Part shown: in pieces, positions 1 to 9,671 of the stretch
Numbering within the stretch: position 1 is the stretch's first letter
Layout: the number at the start of each line of letters is the position of its first letter
Program-made: the position numbers and the translations under genes
Notes under the pieces: model-generated
What the model was told of the DNA's origin: nothing
The model's input: the letters and a program-made list of their open reading frames with translations, nothing else
Databases searched by the model: none
From: Spirosoma telluris
GTDB taxonomy: Bacteria > Bacteroidota > Bacteroidia > Cytophagales > Spirosomataceae
NCBI GenBank assembly: GCA_003259005.1
Contig: QLII01000001.1
Location: 6,935,001 to 6,999,000, forward strand
DNA: 64,000 bases
Direction: 5' to 3'

Positions 1-1
1 G

Positions 2-280
2 AAAGTAGTCATCGGCAAAATACTGCTTTCTTCTCCGTCGATCATCATCCTTGATGAACCAACGCGGGGAATTGATATTGGTGCTAAGGCTGAAATTTAT
101 AAGCTTATCAATCAACTGAAAGAAACCGGAACGGCCATCATCCTGATTTCATCCGAACTACCCGAACTGCTCGGCATGAGCGACCGGATACTCGTCTTGG
201 CAAAGGGACACCAAACCGCCGTATTATCAGCCAGGGAAGCCACGCAGGAAACGATCATGCACTATGCGATGGAAGTTTAA
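2..280 (+). CDS. Sugar ABC transporter ATP-binding protein, C-terminal end (partial)
   Basis: Only the last 92 codons are present; the gene begins upstream of the window. It contains the Walker B and D-loop stretch IILDEPTRGIDIGAKAEIY and a degenerate switch-region SSELPELLGMSDRILVL. These are typical of the second nucleotide-binding domain of the RbsA/MglA/XylG class of two-domain sugar importer ATPases. It would power uptake of a sugar or polyol at the cytoplasmic face of the inner membrane. The permease and binding-protein genes follow on the same strand, so this is the usual ATPase-permease-binding protein order. The substrate cannot be read from this fragment. Confidence 0.9.
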   Translation, partial: KVVIGKILLSSPSIIILDEPTRGIDIGAKAEIYKLINQLKETGTAIILISSELPELLGMSDRILVLAKGHQTAVLSAREATQETIMHYAMEV

Positions 281-302
281 TTATGGTGAGGCAGAATGAT
301 TG

Positions 303-380
303 AACACAGAGGCACAGAGGACACAAAGAATAGTTAAAAATCAATATATTATTCTCTGTACTCACTGTGTCTCTGTGTTT
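303..380. repeat. Imperfect intergenic palindrome, family A
   Basis: Left arm about 303-331 and right arm about 351-380 are imperfect inverted copies of a sequence built around ACACAGAGGCACAGAG. The same motif returns at 2431, 3461 and 17997. It lies between the ATPase and permease genes of one transporter operon, so it would form a hairpin in the shared transcript. Confidence 0.8.
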
Positions 381-398
381 AAAATTGAATCTTGATAC

Positions 399-1379
399 AT
401 GGAAAAAGATAGTACGTTGATTAAAGGGGGAGATTACGGCGGCATACGCATTCGAGACGCTGGAAAGTATGTCCTGCTGATCGTTCTGGTGGCGATTTGT
501 ATTGCTCTTGCGATGACCACGCCGAGGTTCTTCACCGTTCAGAACCTGATGATTATTGTGACGCAGGTATCCATCAATGCGTTGCTGGCCTTTGGTGTTA
601 CGTTTGTGATTATTACGGGAGGCATCGATCTGTCTATCGGTTCGATCGTGGCCGTTACGGGTGTTGTGGCTGCTTCGTTTGCCCATCCCGATACCTATCC
701 GGTTATCGTACCAATTGGCGTTGGTTTGCTGGCAGGCCTGCTTTTTGGGGCATTCAACGGATTTGTTGTCACCCGTACGAAAGTGCCTCCGTTCATTGTC
801 ACACTGGGCACGATGACCATTGGCCGAGGCCTGGCCCTGATTCTAAGCAAAGGACGACCCGTATCTAATCTGTCGGATTCGTTCAATTTTATTGGAGGAG
901 GTAAAGTGCTTGGTGTCCCTACCCTGATTATTATTCTTGTGGTGTTCTTTGTTGTCTGCACGGTTATCCTGAAGAAGACCGTGATAGGCCGCTACATGTA
1001 TGCAGTAGGAGGGAACGAACAGGCCGCTAAAGCATCCGGAATTCAGTTGAGTACGGTAAAAATGATCGTTTATACGCTATGCGGAGGATTGGCTGCCTTA
1101 GCCGGAATCCTGCTGACCTCGCGCATTACAACCGGTCAGCCTAATGCCGGAGCTGGATTTGAGCTAGACGCCATTGCTGCTGCGATCATTGGAGGAACCA
1201 GTACAGCGGGTGGAGCCGGAACAATGACCGGAACCCTACTGGGTGCTTTACTGATTGGTGTGATTAGCAATGGACTGGATCTACTTAATGTAACGTCGTA
1301 TTACCAGCAGGTGGTGATGGGTATCATCATCATCGGAGCCGTTGTGCTGGATAGTTTGAAACACACCAAGAATGGTTGA
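399..1379 (+). CDS. Sugar ABC transporter permease (RbsC-like)
   Basis: A 326-residue hydrophobic protein of the BPD_transp_2 family, which forms the membrane channel of ribose/galactose/xylose-type importers. About eight to ten membrane segments are visible, starting at residues 24-45. The conserved GGIDLSIGSIVAVTGVV and GGTSTAGGAGTMTGTLLGA stretches are characteristic, as is VGGNEQAAKASGI, the coupling loop that contacts the ATPase. The length is normal. It sits between the ATPase and the binding lipoprotein. The palindrome at 303-380 separates it from the ATPase gene, so translation of this gene may be tuned separately. Confidence 0.93.
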   Translation: MEKDSTLIKGGDYGGIRIRDAGKYVLLIVLVAICIALAMTTPRFFTVQNLMIIVTQVSINALLAFGVTFVIITGGIDLSIGSIVAVTGVVAASFAHPDTYPVIVPIGVGLLAGLLFGAFNGFVVTRTKVPPFIVTLGTMTIGRGLALILSKGRPVSNLSDSFNFIGGGKVLGVPTLIIILVVFFVVCTVILKKTVIGRYMYAVGGNEQAAKASGIQLSTVKMIVYTLCGGLAALAGILLTSRITTGQPNAGAGFELDAIAAAIIGGTSTAGGAGTMTGTLLGALLIGVISNGLDLLNVTSYYQQVVMGIIIIGAVVLDSLKHTKNG

Positions 1380-1381
1380 TT

Positions 1382-1427
1382 AAGTTATCTGGATAACTTT
1401 AGATCGCCAAATCGTCGCGTTAGCGAC
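1382..1427. promoter_or_regulatory. Inverted repeats between permease and binding-protein genes
   Basis: AAGTTATC at 1382-1389 and GATAACTT at 1392-1399 form an 8-bp dyad with a 2-bp spacer. A short GTCGC/GCGAC hairpin follows at 1414-1427, and another GATAACTT half site lies at about 1439-1446, just before the lipoprotein start. This could be an operator, or an RNA element that adjusts expression of the binding protein relative to the permease. Function is inferred only from symmetry and position. Confidence 0.35.
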
Positions 1428-1455
1428 AGGAAAATACAGATAACTTTTGACCAAT

Positions 1456-2409
1456 ATGCGACATACGTACACCCGTTTTATTAGCTATTCTTTTTTCTTT
1501 ATAACTCTATTGACAGGCTGTAGTCAATCGTCGACCAGCGAAAAAGGGCAGAATAGTGAGAGTAAAAAGCTAGTGGTGGGCGTCTCCATGCTCAGTATGC
1601 AGAATGAGTTTATTGTCAACGTACATGACGCAATGGTCAAAAAGGCCGAAGCCGATGGGGTTGAATTGATTACGGTGGATGCAGAGCGGTCGGCGCTGAA
1701 ACAGGTTGAGCAAATTGAAAGCTTTATTGCTCAGAAAGTGGATGCCATTATTATGAATCCCTGCGAAGTGGAAGCCAGTTCGCCTGCCGTGACGAAAGCG
1801 TTAGCCGCAAAGATTCCAATTATCAATGTAAACTCGGAGACTAGCACGAAGCCAACCGCCTTTGTGGGATCGGATGATGTGGAATCGGCCCGGATTGCCA
1901 TGAAATACATCGCGGAAAAACTGGGTGGGAAAGGCAATGTGGTTATGATGCATGGCTACATGGGTCAGGCTGCACAGATAAAACGAGAGCAGGGAGCCCG
2001 GGAAATTCTAAAGCAATATCCGAATCTAAAACTCATTGCCCATCAAACGGGCGAGTGGGATAGGGCTAAAGCGATGTCATTGATGGAAAACTGGATTCAA
2101 TCGTATGGTGGTCAGATCAATGCCGTTTTCGCGCAGAATGATGAAATGGGCCTGGGTGCCGTAAAAGCGTTGACCGATGCGGGGCTGAAAGACAAAGTTA
2201 TTGTGGTGAGTATCGACGCCATTCCCGACGGGTTGCAAGCCGTTAAGAAGGGAACGCTGGACGCTACGGTTTTTCAGAATGCTGAACAACAGGGGTCAAA
2301 AGCTATTGAAACGGCAGTGAAAGCTGCAAAGGGACAGGCTTATGATAAAGAAACGCTCATCCCGTTTCAGCTAGTGACGAAAGAGAATCTGGCTAAGTTT
2401 TTAAAGTAG
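1456..2409 (+). CDS. Periplasmic sugar-binding lipoprotein of ABC transporter (RbsB-like)
   Basis: This is a Peripla_BP_4 (type I solute-binding) protein of about 317 residues. The ATG at 1456 is preferred over the TTG nine bases upstream, because it gives a clean lipoprotein signal ending in LLTGCSQ. The mature part has the family hallmarks: VVGVSMLSMQNEFIVNV at the start of the first lobe, INVNSETS and FVGSDD in the sugar cleft region, and VFAQNDEMGLGAVKAL and VVSIDAIPDG in the second lobe. As a lipoprotein it would sit anchored in the periplasm and hand substrate to the permease. The substrate is probably a sugar or polyol; the downstream epimerase supports this. Confidence 0.92.
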   Translation: MRHTYTRFISYSFFFITLLTGCSQSSTSEKGQNSESKKLVVGVSMLSMQNEFIVNVHDAMVKKAEADGVELITVDAERSALKQVEQIESFIAQKVDAIIMNPCEVEASSPAVTKALAAKIPIINVNSETSTKPTAFVGSDDVESARIAMKYIAEKLGGKGNVVMMHGYMGQAAQIKREQGAREILKQYPNLKLIAHQTGEWDRAKAMSLMENWIQSYGGQINAVFAQNDEMGLGAVKALTDAGLKDKVIVVSIDAIPDGLQAVKKGTLDATVFQNAEQQGSKAIETAVKAAKGQAYDKETLIPFQLVTKENLAKFLK

Positions 2410-2430
2410 CACAAATTATGAAGTAAAGGG

Positions 2431-2510
2431 TTTAACCACAAAGGCACAGAGAACACTGAGTTTTAAACAGCATATTAAAACTCAGTGTTCTCTGTGCCTT
2501 TGTGGTTAAA
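2431..2510. repeat. Perfect 36-bp intergenic palindrome, family A
   Basis: Arms at 2431-2466 and 2475-2510 are exact reverse complements with an 8-base loop. The element lies between convergent genes and its right arm contains the stop codon of the epimerase gene (2506-2508). It could act as a bidirectional terminator. Its arms are nearly identical to those at 17997-18075, so it belongs to a dispersed family. Confidence 0.95.
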
Positions 2511-3372
2511 AAATATATTTTTCCTGCATAGCCTTGATGAACTTAAGCCCGTTTTCGGCAATGTCCCAGGGGTCGTTATACTCCCGCCAGACGTTGATTG
2601 AATTGGCGAAATCAATGTCATTTCGGGTAAACGCTTCAATCGTCATCCAGCCTTTGTACTTAATTTCGGCCAGTGTCCGGAAGGTGTCATCCCAGGGGAT
2701 GTGTCCATCGCCGGGTGTGCCGCGGTCGTTTTCACTGATGTGTACATGTGCCAGCACGGGCGCAATGGTCTGAATCGCTTTCGGAAATTGCTTTTCCTCC
2801 ATGTTGGCATGGTGCGTATCGAACATAGCCCGAACGTTTGGATGATCGGCCATACGAACTAGTTGCAATAACTGCTCCATGGTATTACAGAGATAGCACT
2901 CGAAGCGATTCAGGGCTTCCGGAGCCAATATGATGTTCGCCTGTTTGGCGTAGTCGCCAACGGTATGTAGCACTTCGGCGCTGTGGGCATATTCATCGGG
3001 TTGGGGTTCCCGGCGTGTGAACGTGGCAAAGGCAGAATGAAAGGGTCCACAAAGGACAGATGCATTCATGGCATGAGCCCGGTCGATAACACCCTTCAAA
3101 AAGTCGACAGCCTGCTCCCGAATTTTGGCTGATTCGCTGGCCGGATTTGAGTCGGGGCCAACCACCACTACACAGGTGCTTTGTAAACCAAGTTGGTTCA
3201 AATGATCACCAAATTGGCGATAAACGGAAATGTCAGTGTTATCGACAAAGCACTCGATTCCGTCGTAGCCGATGGTTTTAAGACGCTCTGTGATCGGATT
3301 CAGTTTCTCGGACATTACGGCTGTCCAGGCCAATACATTGAATCCAATTGGTGAAACTAGTGAATTGGGCAT
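2506..3372 (-). CDS. Sugar phosphate isomerase/epimerase (TIM barrel)
   Basis: A 288-residue protein of the AP-endonuclease-2-like xylose isomerase TIM-barrel family, which includes hydroxypyruvate isomerase, inosose isomerase and IolE-like enzymes. Metal-ligand positions appear as Glu in APEALN, Asp-His in MFDTHHANM, His in AHVHISENDRG and the final Glu in MTIEAF. It probably interconverts or dehydrates a keto sugar or inosose in the cytoplasm. Its stop codon lies inside a perfect palindrome shared with the convergent sugar transporter gene. Its nearness to the transporter, ThuA and the PVC dehydrogenase suggests one sugar-catabolic locus; the exact substrate is unknown. Confidence 0.85.
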   Translation of the reverse strand: MPNSLVSPIGFNVLAWTAVMSEKLNPITERLKTIGYDGIECFVDNTDISVYRQFGDHLNQLGLQSTCVVVVGPDSNPASESAKIREQAVDFLKGVIDRAHAMNASVLCGPFHSAFATFTRREPQPDEYAHSAEVLHTVGDYAKQANIILAPEALNRFECYLCNTMEQLLQLVRMADHPNVRAMFDTHHANMEEKQFPKAIQTIAPVLAHVHISENDRGTPGDGHIPWDDTFRTLAEIKYKGWMTIEAFTRNDIDFANSINVWREYNDPWDIAENGLKFIKAMQEKYIF

Positions 3373-3460
3373 TAGTTAGAATCTGTTTTTCATTTAGCTG
3401 GACTAGGTATTACTTGTCATGTTAATCAGTAGTACCCAACACTATAAAAATATATTTATT

Positions 3461-3539
3461 AAACACAGAGCGGTCCGCCGATGCGGCACAGAGAACACAG
3501 AATCTATTCAGTATCTGTGTTCTCTGTGACTCTGTGTTT
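3461..3539. repeat. Intergenic palindrome, family A, with a 16-bp insertion in one arm
   Basis: The right arm (about 3512-3539) matches the left arm except that the left arm carries 16 extra GC-rich bases at 3471-3486, where the other arm has a single T. The core is again the ACAGAG-ACACAG motif. It lies immediately downstream of the stop of the PVC dehydrogenase gene (3542), where a terminator would be expected. Confidence 0.85.
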
Positions 3540-3541
3540 GA

Positions 3542-6500
3542 TCACTTCTCCATTGGGTGCTCTTTTAACAGTTGATCCGGTGAGTAGAAGTCTTTTTTGC
3601 GTTCTATAGCTGCTCTGACCTGCTTCACCTTTTCCGGCTTGATAGCTGGAGCATTATTCCCAAATGAATTCCGAACATAAGTTAACACGGCGGCAATCTC
3701 ATTGTCTTTCAATAAACCACCGAAGGGGGTCATGGGAACCTGACCAGGGTAGTTTTTACCAACTACCTCAATTGGTCCCATAACGCCCTTTAGCACTATT
3801 TTTATTAATCGATCTTCATTTCCTGAAACCCAGTTCGTACCCGTAAGCGGAGGGAAACCCGAAGCTGCCAGCCCTTTACCATCAGGTTGATGGCAGGTCG
3901 TGCAATAGCCTTCTTTGGCATAAATTTGCTTGCCCAAATTGAATAGTGCCAGTTCCTGCCCTTTTAGGGTTGACTTCTCTACGATCTCTTTCTCTTTCTT
4001 CACATTTTCACCCTTCAGGTGAGCGACGGCGGCATCATAGGCATGAATCATCCAGTCATCTAATGGCTTTTTCTTCGCTTCTGCCAAAATGGGAAGTCCT
4101 TTTTCTTTTCCGATCCAGGAGGCTGCCACAATCGCATCTAACCGAACGCGGCTATTTTCATCCTTAACCGCCTGCATCAGCAAATCAGCCTGATCCTTCA
4201 CCTGGTGACCCGTATACCGAACCACCTGAACGGCAGCGGCTCTGGCGTGATAATCTTTAGCTTTTAGGACTTGTCGGAGCAGATTCTGGTCGACTTTATC
4301 CATACCCCAGCTTACCCATAAGCCTTCCAGCAAATGGTGCTCGTAGCGCGGGTCTTTTTTGTCCAGTGCCGCTACCCAGGTTTTCAATTTGGCCAACACC
4401 TCCGCTGCGTCCCGGCCTCGTAGTTCACGGCGGGTACGGTAGCGAGTGCGGTATTCGGGAAGCTTAAGATTGTCCAATAGTTGCTCAACGCTGGCACCGT
4501 CTATTTTAGCGGGCGTCACCAGTGGGCGCGATGGATATGTAATGCGGTACACCCGGCCGTGTGAGTGGTCGCGCAGGGGGTCGCGGGCGTTGTGCTGCAT
4601 GTGACCAATCAGAATATTGTGCCAGTCAATAAGATACAGCGAACCATCGGGTGCAAACTCCATATCGACAGGCCGGAAATTGCGATCTTCACTCACGACC
4701 AGATCGGCGCGGTGATGACTTTTATACCCCGTGCCATCGTCCGTTAAGGTATGTTCTTTCGTGCCCAGGAACCCAATGGTATTGTTGATCAGGAAATCGC
4801 CCTGGATCTCATCCGGAAAGTGGCGGCTGGATACAAATTCCAGACCTGAGGTGGGACGGACCCGATGTGCTTCTTCTACCAATTGAACTGATTTGTGTGT
4901 GGCTTCGCCGTAGCGAGGTAGCACCGTACCGGGCATCATCCAGCGAACATCCGGGCTTGAGGTTTCGGCAAAGAATGGCTGGCCCCAGTCGTCAAAGGCA
5001 ATTCCCCAGGGATTCGGGATGGATAACTGCGCCGTGCGTTCCAGTTTGTGCAGTTGGGGTGCGTAGCGATAGAAACCGCCGTTGGTTGCGCGAACGGGCC
5101 CGTAGGAAGTTTCGACGTTGGTATGTAAAAACACTCCTTCGCCGGAGTAAATAGCGCCAGATGGATCGACGGTAAAAGCGTGGCTATTATGGTGCGTATC
5201 ATGGTCGTCATAGCCGCTCATCAGAATCGTCACTTTATCGGCCTTGTCGTCTCCATTGGTATCCGTGAAGAGTTTCAAATTTGGTCCTTGTGAGATATAA
5301 ACGCCTTCTTTTGCGATTTCGAAACCGAGCGGAAGGTGCAGATGATCGGCGAAAATCGTTTGCTTATCGGCCTTCCCATCTCCATTGGTGTCTTCCAGAA
5401 TCAGGATTTTATCATTGGGTTTAGGGTCGCCAGGTTTGTAGTGCGGATAACTGGGCATGGCTGCCACCCATAGGCGTCCCTTGTTATCGAAAGACATTTG
5501 CATGGGTTTGGCCAAATCAGGAAACTCGGCTTCGGAGGCAAACAACTCGATTTTATAGCCTGGTGGCACTTTGAGTTTGCTCAGCGCATCCTTTCCGGAC
5601 AGATAGGTCAGGCTACCGTTTTTCTCCGGGTTGAAATTGGTTTTTACCTCGGGTAGTTTTCTTGTTCGCTCATCGGCAGCCAAAATGTCCATTTTCTCCC
5701 CTTTAGAGGCCGCTAACCATACAGCTGTGTCCCGAATGGCGGTCATCTGCCTGATTTTCTCGATTTCGGCCGGGTAGTTATCCGGCCCGAACGGGTTGTA
5801 CCGACGACCATAGACGTGAACGCCATTTGGAATTTTGTAGTCGTTATGAAACATCCAGTCCTTTTCCATAACGGCGTCATAAATGAGCTTCCGCCTGGCT
5901 TCGGCTTTGGGAGACGATTTGCCAAAAATCTGGTCAACCAGTAGAACGCCAAGCTTTTTGTAACCTTCATCTGTAAGTTGGGAGCCGTCGATAGTCAGCG
6001 GTTCTGCGCTGTCAGTGTACCATTGCTGAGAAGGTGTATAGGCATCGACAAACAATACGTTGTTTTGATCGGCCACTTCCTTCATCGCTTTCGCGTAGAG
6101 CGAAATATTCTCATTTTCCACCTTGCCATTTGGCAGATCAAGGCTTGCCGATAAATTCTCGAATGCGATGGGGGAAACAATGGCCAGTTGGGGTGCTGCT
6201 GTGCCGTTGTATTTCTGACTCAGCGTGTGCTTGATAAAGGCATCCAGTTCAGCTTTGTAGTTGGCTAGCCCTGCTTTACCCTGAAAGGATTCGTTGTAGC
6301 CAAAAAACGCAATAATCACATCAGTTTTGAGCCGGGTAAGCCATTCATCGGGCGATTCAAATTGCCCCTGACTATCAGAGGGGTTGGCATATTCGGTTTG
6401 AAACCGTTCGGCACCGGGGAAGGCCCAGGGCGAGAACCGGCTTGAACGGGGTCGGAAACCGGGGTATCGCCCGGATCGCACATGTTGCGAATGAAAAGTT

Positions 6501-6717
6501 GGTCATCTGGGTAACGAACCTGCATTTCGGTTTCAAAATGATCATAGTTCATCATCCTTGAGCCCAGATTGTTACCGATCAGGCTAATGTGAGCCCCCTT
6601 TTTCAGCGTGAGCGGGTTTACGAAATAGAACTTAAAGGCACTAAACGCGATGAGTCCTACGCCAATGGCAAGGAGTAATGCATAGAGGTTGGTCTTCCTG
6701 GAAACAAACGATTTCAT
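3542..6717 (-). CDS. SGNH-hydrolase / PVC-type membrane-bound dehydrogenase with cytochrome c (one frameshift)
   Basis: The gene is read in two frames joined at the four-base run at 6461-6464. Adding one base there gives a continuous protein of 1058 residues, so I treat the break as a consensus error. Order of parts: membrane anchor at residues about 10-30; an SGNH/GDSL-like domain (LIGNNLGSRM, FFGYNES); a PQQ-dehydrogenase-like beta-propeller starting near residue 383 (PPGYKIELFASE, with calcium-like DTNGDGKAD repeats); HEAT-like repeats; and a c-type cytochrome with CTTCH near residue 937. It is probably a periplasmic sugar or polyol oxidoreductase passing electrons to the respiratory chain. 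ThuA lies 3 bp upstream, so the two form an operon. The substrate is unknown. Confidence 0.85.
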
Positions 6718-6720
6718 AAA

Positions 6721-7599
6721 TCAGGGTTTTTGGGGATGGCCGTAGGGCACATTGATGTCAATTTTTCCTTTCCACTTCTTGGGGATTGGTAACCCTAACT
6801 CCCAGTGAATCGCATTAATGACTAACCGTTGAAACGATTCGACCTGAAAATCTTCGGGATGGCCCAGGGTGGTCAGGAACGCTTTTCCGCCCCATTCGTT
6901 TTTCCAGGTCCAGGCCACGGGGTTTTCGATGGCTGCTTTATCGGGATTGACGGATTTTCCCATCAATAGCCAGGTTGCCCCTTTGGCCGGGTAATCGGGC
7001 TGGACTCGGTAGAGCCAGGATGAGGCATGGAAACTGGGTTCAACGCCGGTCAGGATTGGGTTTTTAGCCGCTTCGGGAATGATACTCACATCCGTAGTAC
7101 TCTTATGGCCGTAGTGGGTGTGTTGTGCTTTGCCACCCCAGCCCGGAGGTGCACCAAAGGCAAACTCACCAAATGAATTCCACCGAATACGTGGGTCGCC
7201 TGCGGGGTAATTGAAGGCATGAGTTGTTGTTCGGAAGCCCATCACCGGCTTGCCTGACTTCAGATAATCGTCAATGTAGTTCAGTTGATCCTGAGGTAGT
7301 TGCCGCCAGCGGAGATAGAAAACTGCCAGATCGGCTTCTTTCAGGGCTTCAAGGCCGGGAATATCTTTTTCGCCGTTGTAATCAGGGTACGCTTTCAGGA
7401 CTTTGGTCCGTATCCCATAGTTTTTCTCAAGCTCAGCGGCAATGAGCGGCAACGTCAACTCACCACTGTATTCATGATCGCCAGTGACAAACACCACAAG
7501 CGGTTTTTTAGGGGCTTTTGCCGTTGCCAGGCCTGCTAAGGCACTCAGACTGACTAATCCGGCGACTGTCTGCAAAAAAGTTCTACGTTTCGTATTCAC
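6721..7599 (-). CDS. ThuA-domain protein with twin-arginine-like signal
   Basis: ThuA family proteins have a class I glutamine-amidotransferase-like fold and are linked to trehalose and other sugar use. The motifs VVFVTGDHEYSGE, LAVFYLRWRQLP and GFRTTTHAFNY fit the family. I place the start at a GTG (7599), because the next residues NTKRRTFLQTVAGLVSLSALA form a twin-arginine-type signal; longer upstream readings lack sense. The protein is therefore likely exported to the periplasm. It ends 3 bp before the PVC dehydrogenase, matching the common ThuA-PVC pairing in Bacteroidota. The exact reaction is not established for this family. Confidence 0.82.
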   Translation of the reverse strand: MNTKRRTFLQTVAGLVSLSALAGLATAKAPKKPLVVFVTGDHEYSGELTLPLIAAELEKNYGIRTKVLKAYPDYNGEKDIPGLEALKEADLAVFYLRWRQLPQDQLNYIDDYLKSGKPVMGFRTTTHAFNYPAGDPRIRWNSFGEFAFGAPPGWGGKAQHTHYGHKSTTDVSIIPEAAKNPILTGVEPSFHASSWLYRVQPDYPAKGATWLLMGKSVNPDKAAIENPVAWTWKNEWGGKAFLTTLGHPEDFQVESFQRLVINAIHWELGLPIPKKWKGKIDINVPYGHPQKP

Positions 7600-8264
7600 G
7601 TCTGGTTTTTTACAAGTGAAAAGCGATTTTATGGGGTTGCCTACTATTATAGACACAACGGTTATCGGTATTGGCTGGGTATAGACAGGTGTGCACGAAT
7701 TCAGGATGAACGCAAAATAAGGAAATGAAGCGCTTATACTTGAACCTGACAATCTGGAAATAGACTTTTTGTTGTTTTGTTGTCAATTGATCTCATATAG
7801 ATTACTTGTGGCCGGGCTGACGCTGAATTTTTATTAGCTGCAAGCGCCCTAACCGTAACCCTTGCAATGGAATTAAACTACACTACTTTCTTACAGGAGC
7901 TTAAAGACCATATCCTGCAAAGTCGCTACCGGGCTGCCCGACTAGTTAATCGCGAATTGCTACTACTTTACTTCGCCGTTGGTAAGCGGTTATCTGAGAA
8001 AATTGCCGTCGAGAAATGGGGCACGGGCGTAGTTTAACAACTATCGGCCGACTTGCAAAAGCAACTGCCAGGGCTACGGGGATTCTCGTACCGGAACCTA
8101 TTCAATGTGAAAGTCAAGCCGTCTCTAAATAGATTTTTCTGAGACACAGAGTGAACAGTTCTGTTCAAACGTTATTAAATTGGTATTTTAGCGCTCAATC
8201 AGAATTTTTATGGCTTTCAAAGTTTCAATTGATAGTTGTTGAGAAATTCTAAAATATATAGCCT
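7600..8264. other. Intergenic region, 665 bp, between ThuA and the AAA ATPase gene
   Basis: Apart from the DUF1016 relic at 7867-8118 no gene is visible. The flanks are AT-rich, and this space must hold the divergent promoters of the ThuA operon (minus) and the defence-like island (plus). I could not point to a convincing promoter motif. Confidence 0.5.
7867..8118 (+). pseudogene. DUF1016 N-terminal (YhcG-type) remnant
   Basis: Translation from the ATG at 7867 gives an N-terminal DUF1016 domain (LYFAVGKRLSEKIAVEKWG) that stops at an in-frame TAA at 8035-8037. Beyond the stop the same frame continues with recognisable family sequence (QLSADLQKQLPGLRGFSYRNL) to about 8100 and then loses similarity. 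The full protein would be some 330-370 residues with a C-terminal PDDEXK nuclease. The rest is absent. The break is a substitution plus a deletion, unlike the single-base homopolymer losses elsewhere, so this is a true relic. It marks the left edge of the accessory island. Confidence 0.75.
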
Positions 8265-9671
8265 ATGATAACCCGTATCGAAATAGATGGCTTCAAGAGT
8301 TTTCGGAAATTTCAGATGGAGTTTTCACCTCTAACAGTCATTGCCGGGGCTAACGCATCGGGTAAGAGCAATCTTTTCGACGCCTTACATTTATTGTCAC
8401 GTCTGGCAGAAATGAACCTAAAAACGGCATTTAGCGGCTTGCGAGGTGAGCCAATAGAGCAGTTTACATACTATGGTGACGGACAGTATGCTGATACGAT
8501 GTCTTTTGTGGTGGATTTGCTAGTAGATCAGCAGGTAAGAGACAATTGGGGAGGAGAAGCCCGACTCGAATTCACACGCCTGACTTATTCTTTATTAATT
8601 GAACGAGTTATTAATGAACATGGTGTTAATGAATTGTTTATTGCCAAGGAAACTTTGAAACCTATAAGAAAGCAAGACGATCATTGGATAGAGGCTAAGG
8701 TTCCAGATAAAGTGGCGAAAAATTGGGTAGTATCGAGTAGTGAATATGATTTGAAAGTAGAAGTAAGCTCACTGGAAGATAAACCTCTCTTTGTAGTTCT
8801 CCTAGACGGTCAATTTAAAGGATATACAGCAGGTAGCCCAGTTATTACAAAAATACGCTTGCAACAAACATATATAAGCGGTTTTAATAAGGTCGAAACT
8901 CCCCACTTATTGGCTGTTCAGCAAGAAATGCGGAACTGGCGGATGTACAACCTAAACCCAGAAGTGTTACGAATTCCCAGTGGGTATCTGGCTGATAGCA
9001 CTATGCTGCCAACCGGCGAAAATTTGGCCGCTGTATTGCACCGTATCAAAGTTGCCGATTCGTTTTCGTTTGCCAGTATCCGGCGTCGGTTAGCCAATTT
9101 GCTGCCTGGTCTGACTGACTTGGATGTTGTTGATGATAAAGCCGATCGGCGCTACATCATTCGCATAAAAAATAGCGACGGTCTCGAGTTTACATCTCGT
9201 GTCTTATCAGAGGGGACATTGCGGCTATTGGTGCTTTGTGTGCTGCAATATGACGAGGAACATAAAGGTGTTACTTGTCTGGAAGAACCAGAAAACGGTA
9301 CGCACCCCTTTCGGTTGAAATTAGTAGCGCAGATGTTGAGCGACTTGAGCGATAATTTCATGGATACGGATTTTCCATTGCGGCAAGTTATTGTTAATAC
9401 TCATTCGCCTTTGCTGATCAATGAGGTGCTACAGGTGGAGCTACGTCAGTTTGTATCCATCTGGTTTTCACAATTAGTAACGCAAAATTTTCTACTAAAT
9501 GATCAGCGAGTAAGTATCCAGGCCACCCGAATACTACCCGTAGATACGGAGAAGGATAGCCATTATTCATCCGTGTCAGAAACCGAAAAGCGGATTTCGC
9601 TTCGGCAACTTCAGCAGTATTTACAAAGCGCTGATGTCGAAGATACGCTTAATGACCTATCCCATCTATGA
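8265..9671 (+). CDS. AAA family ATPase (OLD/RecF-like), partner of DUF4276 protein
   Basis: A 468-residue ABC-type ATPase of the AAA_15/AAA_21 group. It has Walker A GANASGKS at residues 28-35, an ABC signature-like LSEGTLRLL near 314, Walker B VTCLEEPENGTHP near 339 and a switch His in VNTHSP near 378. Such ATPases are the sensing or motor half of several two-gene anti-phage modules (OLD/Gabija, PARIS and AbiL architectures). The stop overlaps the next start by the tetranucleotide ATGA at 9668-9671, which indicates translational coupling and an obligate partner. The coding sequence is AT-richer than its housekeeping neighbours, consistent with horizontal acquisition. Confidence 0.88.
   Translation: MITRIEIDGFKSFRKFQMEFSPLTVIAGANASGKSNLFDALHLLSRLAEMNLKTAFSGLRGEPIEQFTYYGDGQYADTMSFVVDLLVDQQVRDNWGGEARLEFTRLTYSLLIERVINEHGVNELFIAKETLKPIRKQDDHWIEAKVPDKVAKNWVVSSSEYDLKVEVSSLEDKPLFVVLLDGQFKGYTAGSPVITKIRLQQTYISGFNKVETPHLLAVQQEMRNWRMYNLNPEVLRIPSGYLADSTMLPTGENLAAVLHRIKVADSFSFASIRRRLANLLPGLTDLDVVDDKADRRYIIRIKNSDGLEFTSRVLSEGTLRLLVLCVLQYDEEHKGVTCLEEPENGTHPFRLKLVAQMLSDLSDNFMDTDFPLRQVIVNTHSPLLINEVLQVELRQFVSIWFSQLVTQNFLLNDQRVSIQATRILPVDTEKDSHYSSVSETEKRISLRQLQQYLQSADVEDTLNDLSHL

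Noticed and set aside
4867..5154. Antisense open frames inside the PVC dehydrogenase gene
   Set aside because: They follow the codon structure of the opposite strand and have no family features.
7600..7752. Upstream extension of the ThuA gene
   Set aside because: It would bury the twin-arginine signal 51 residues inside the protein.
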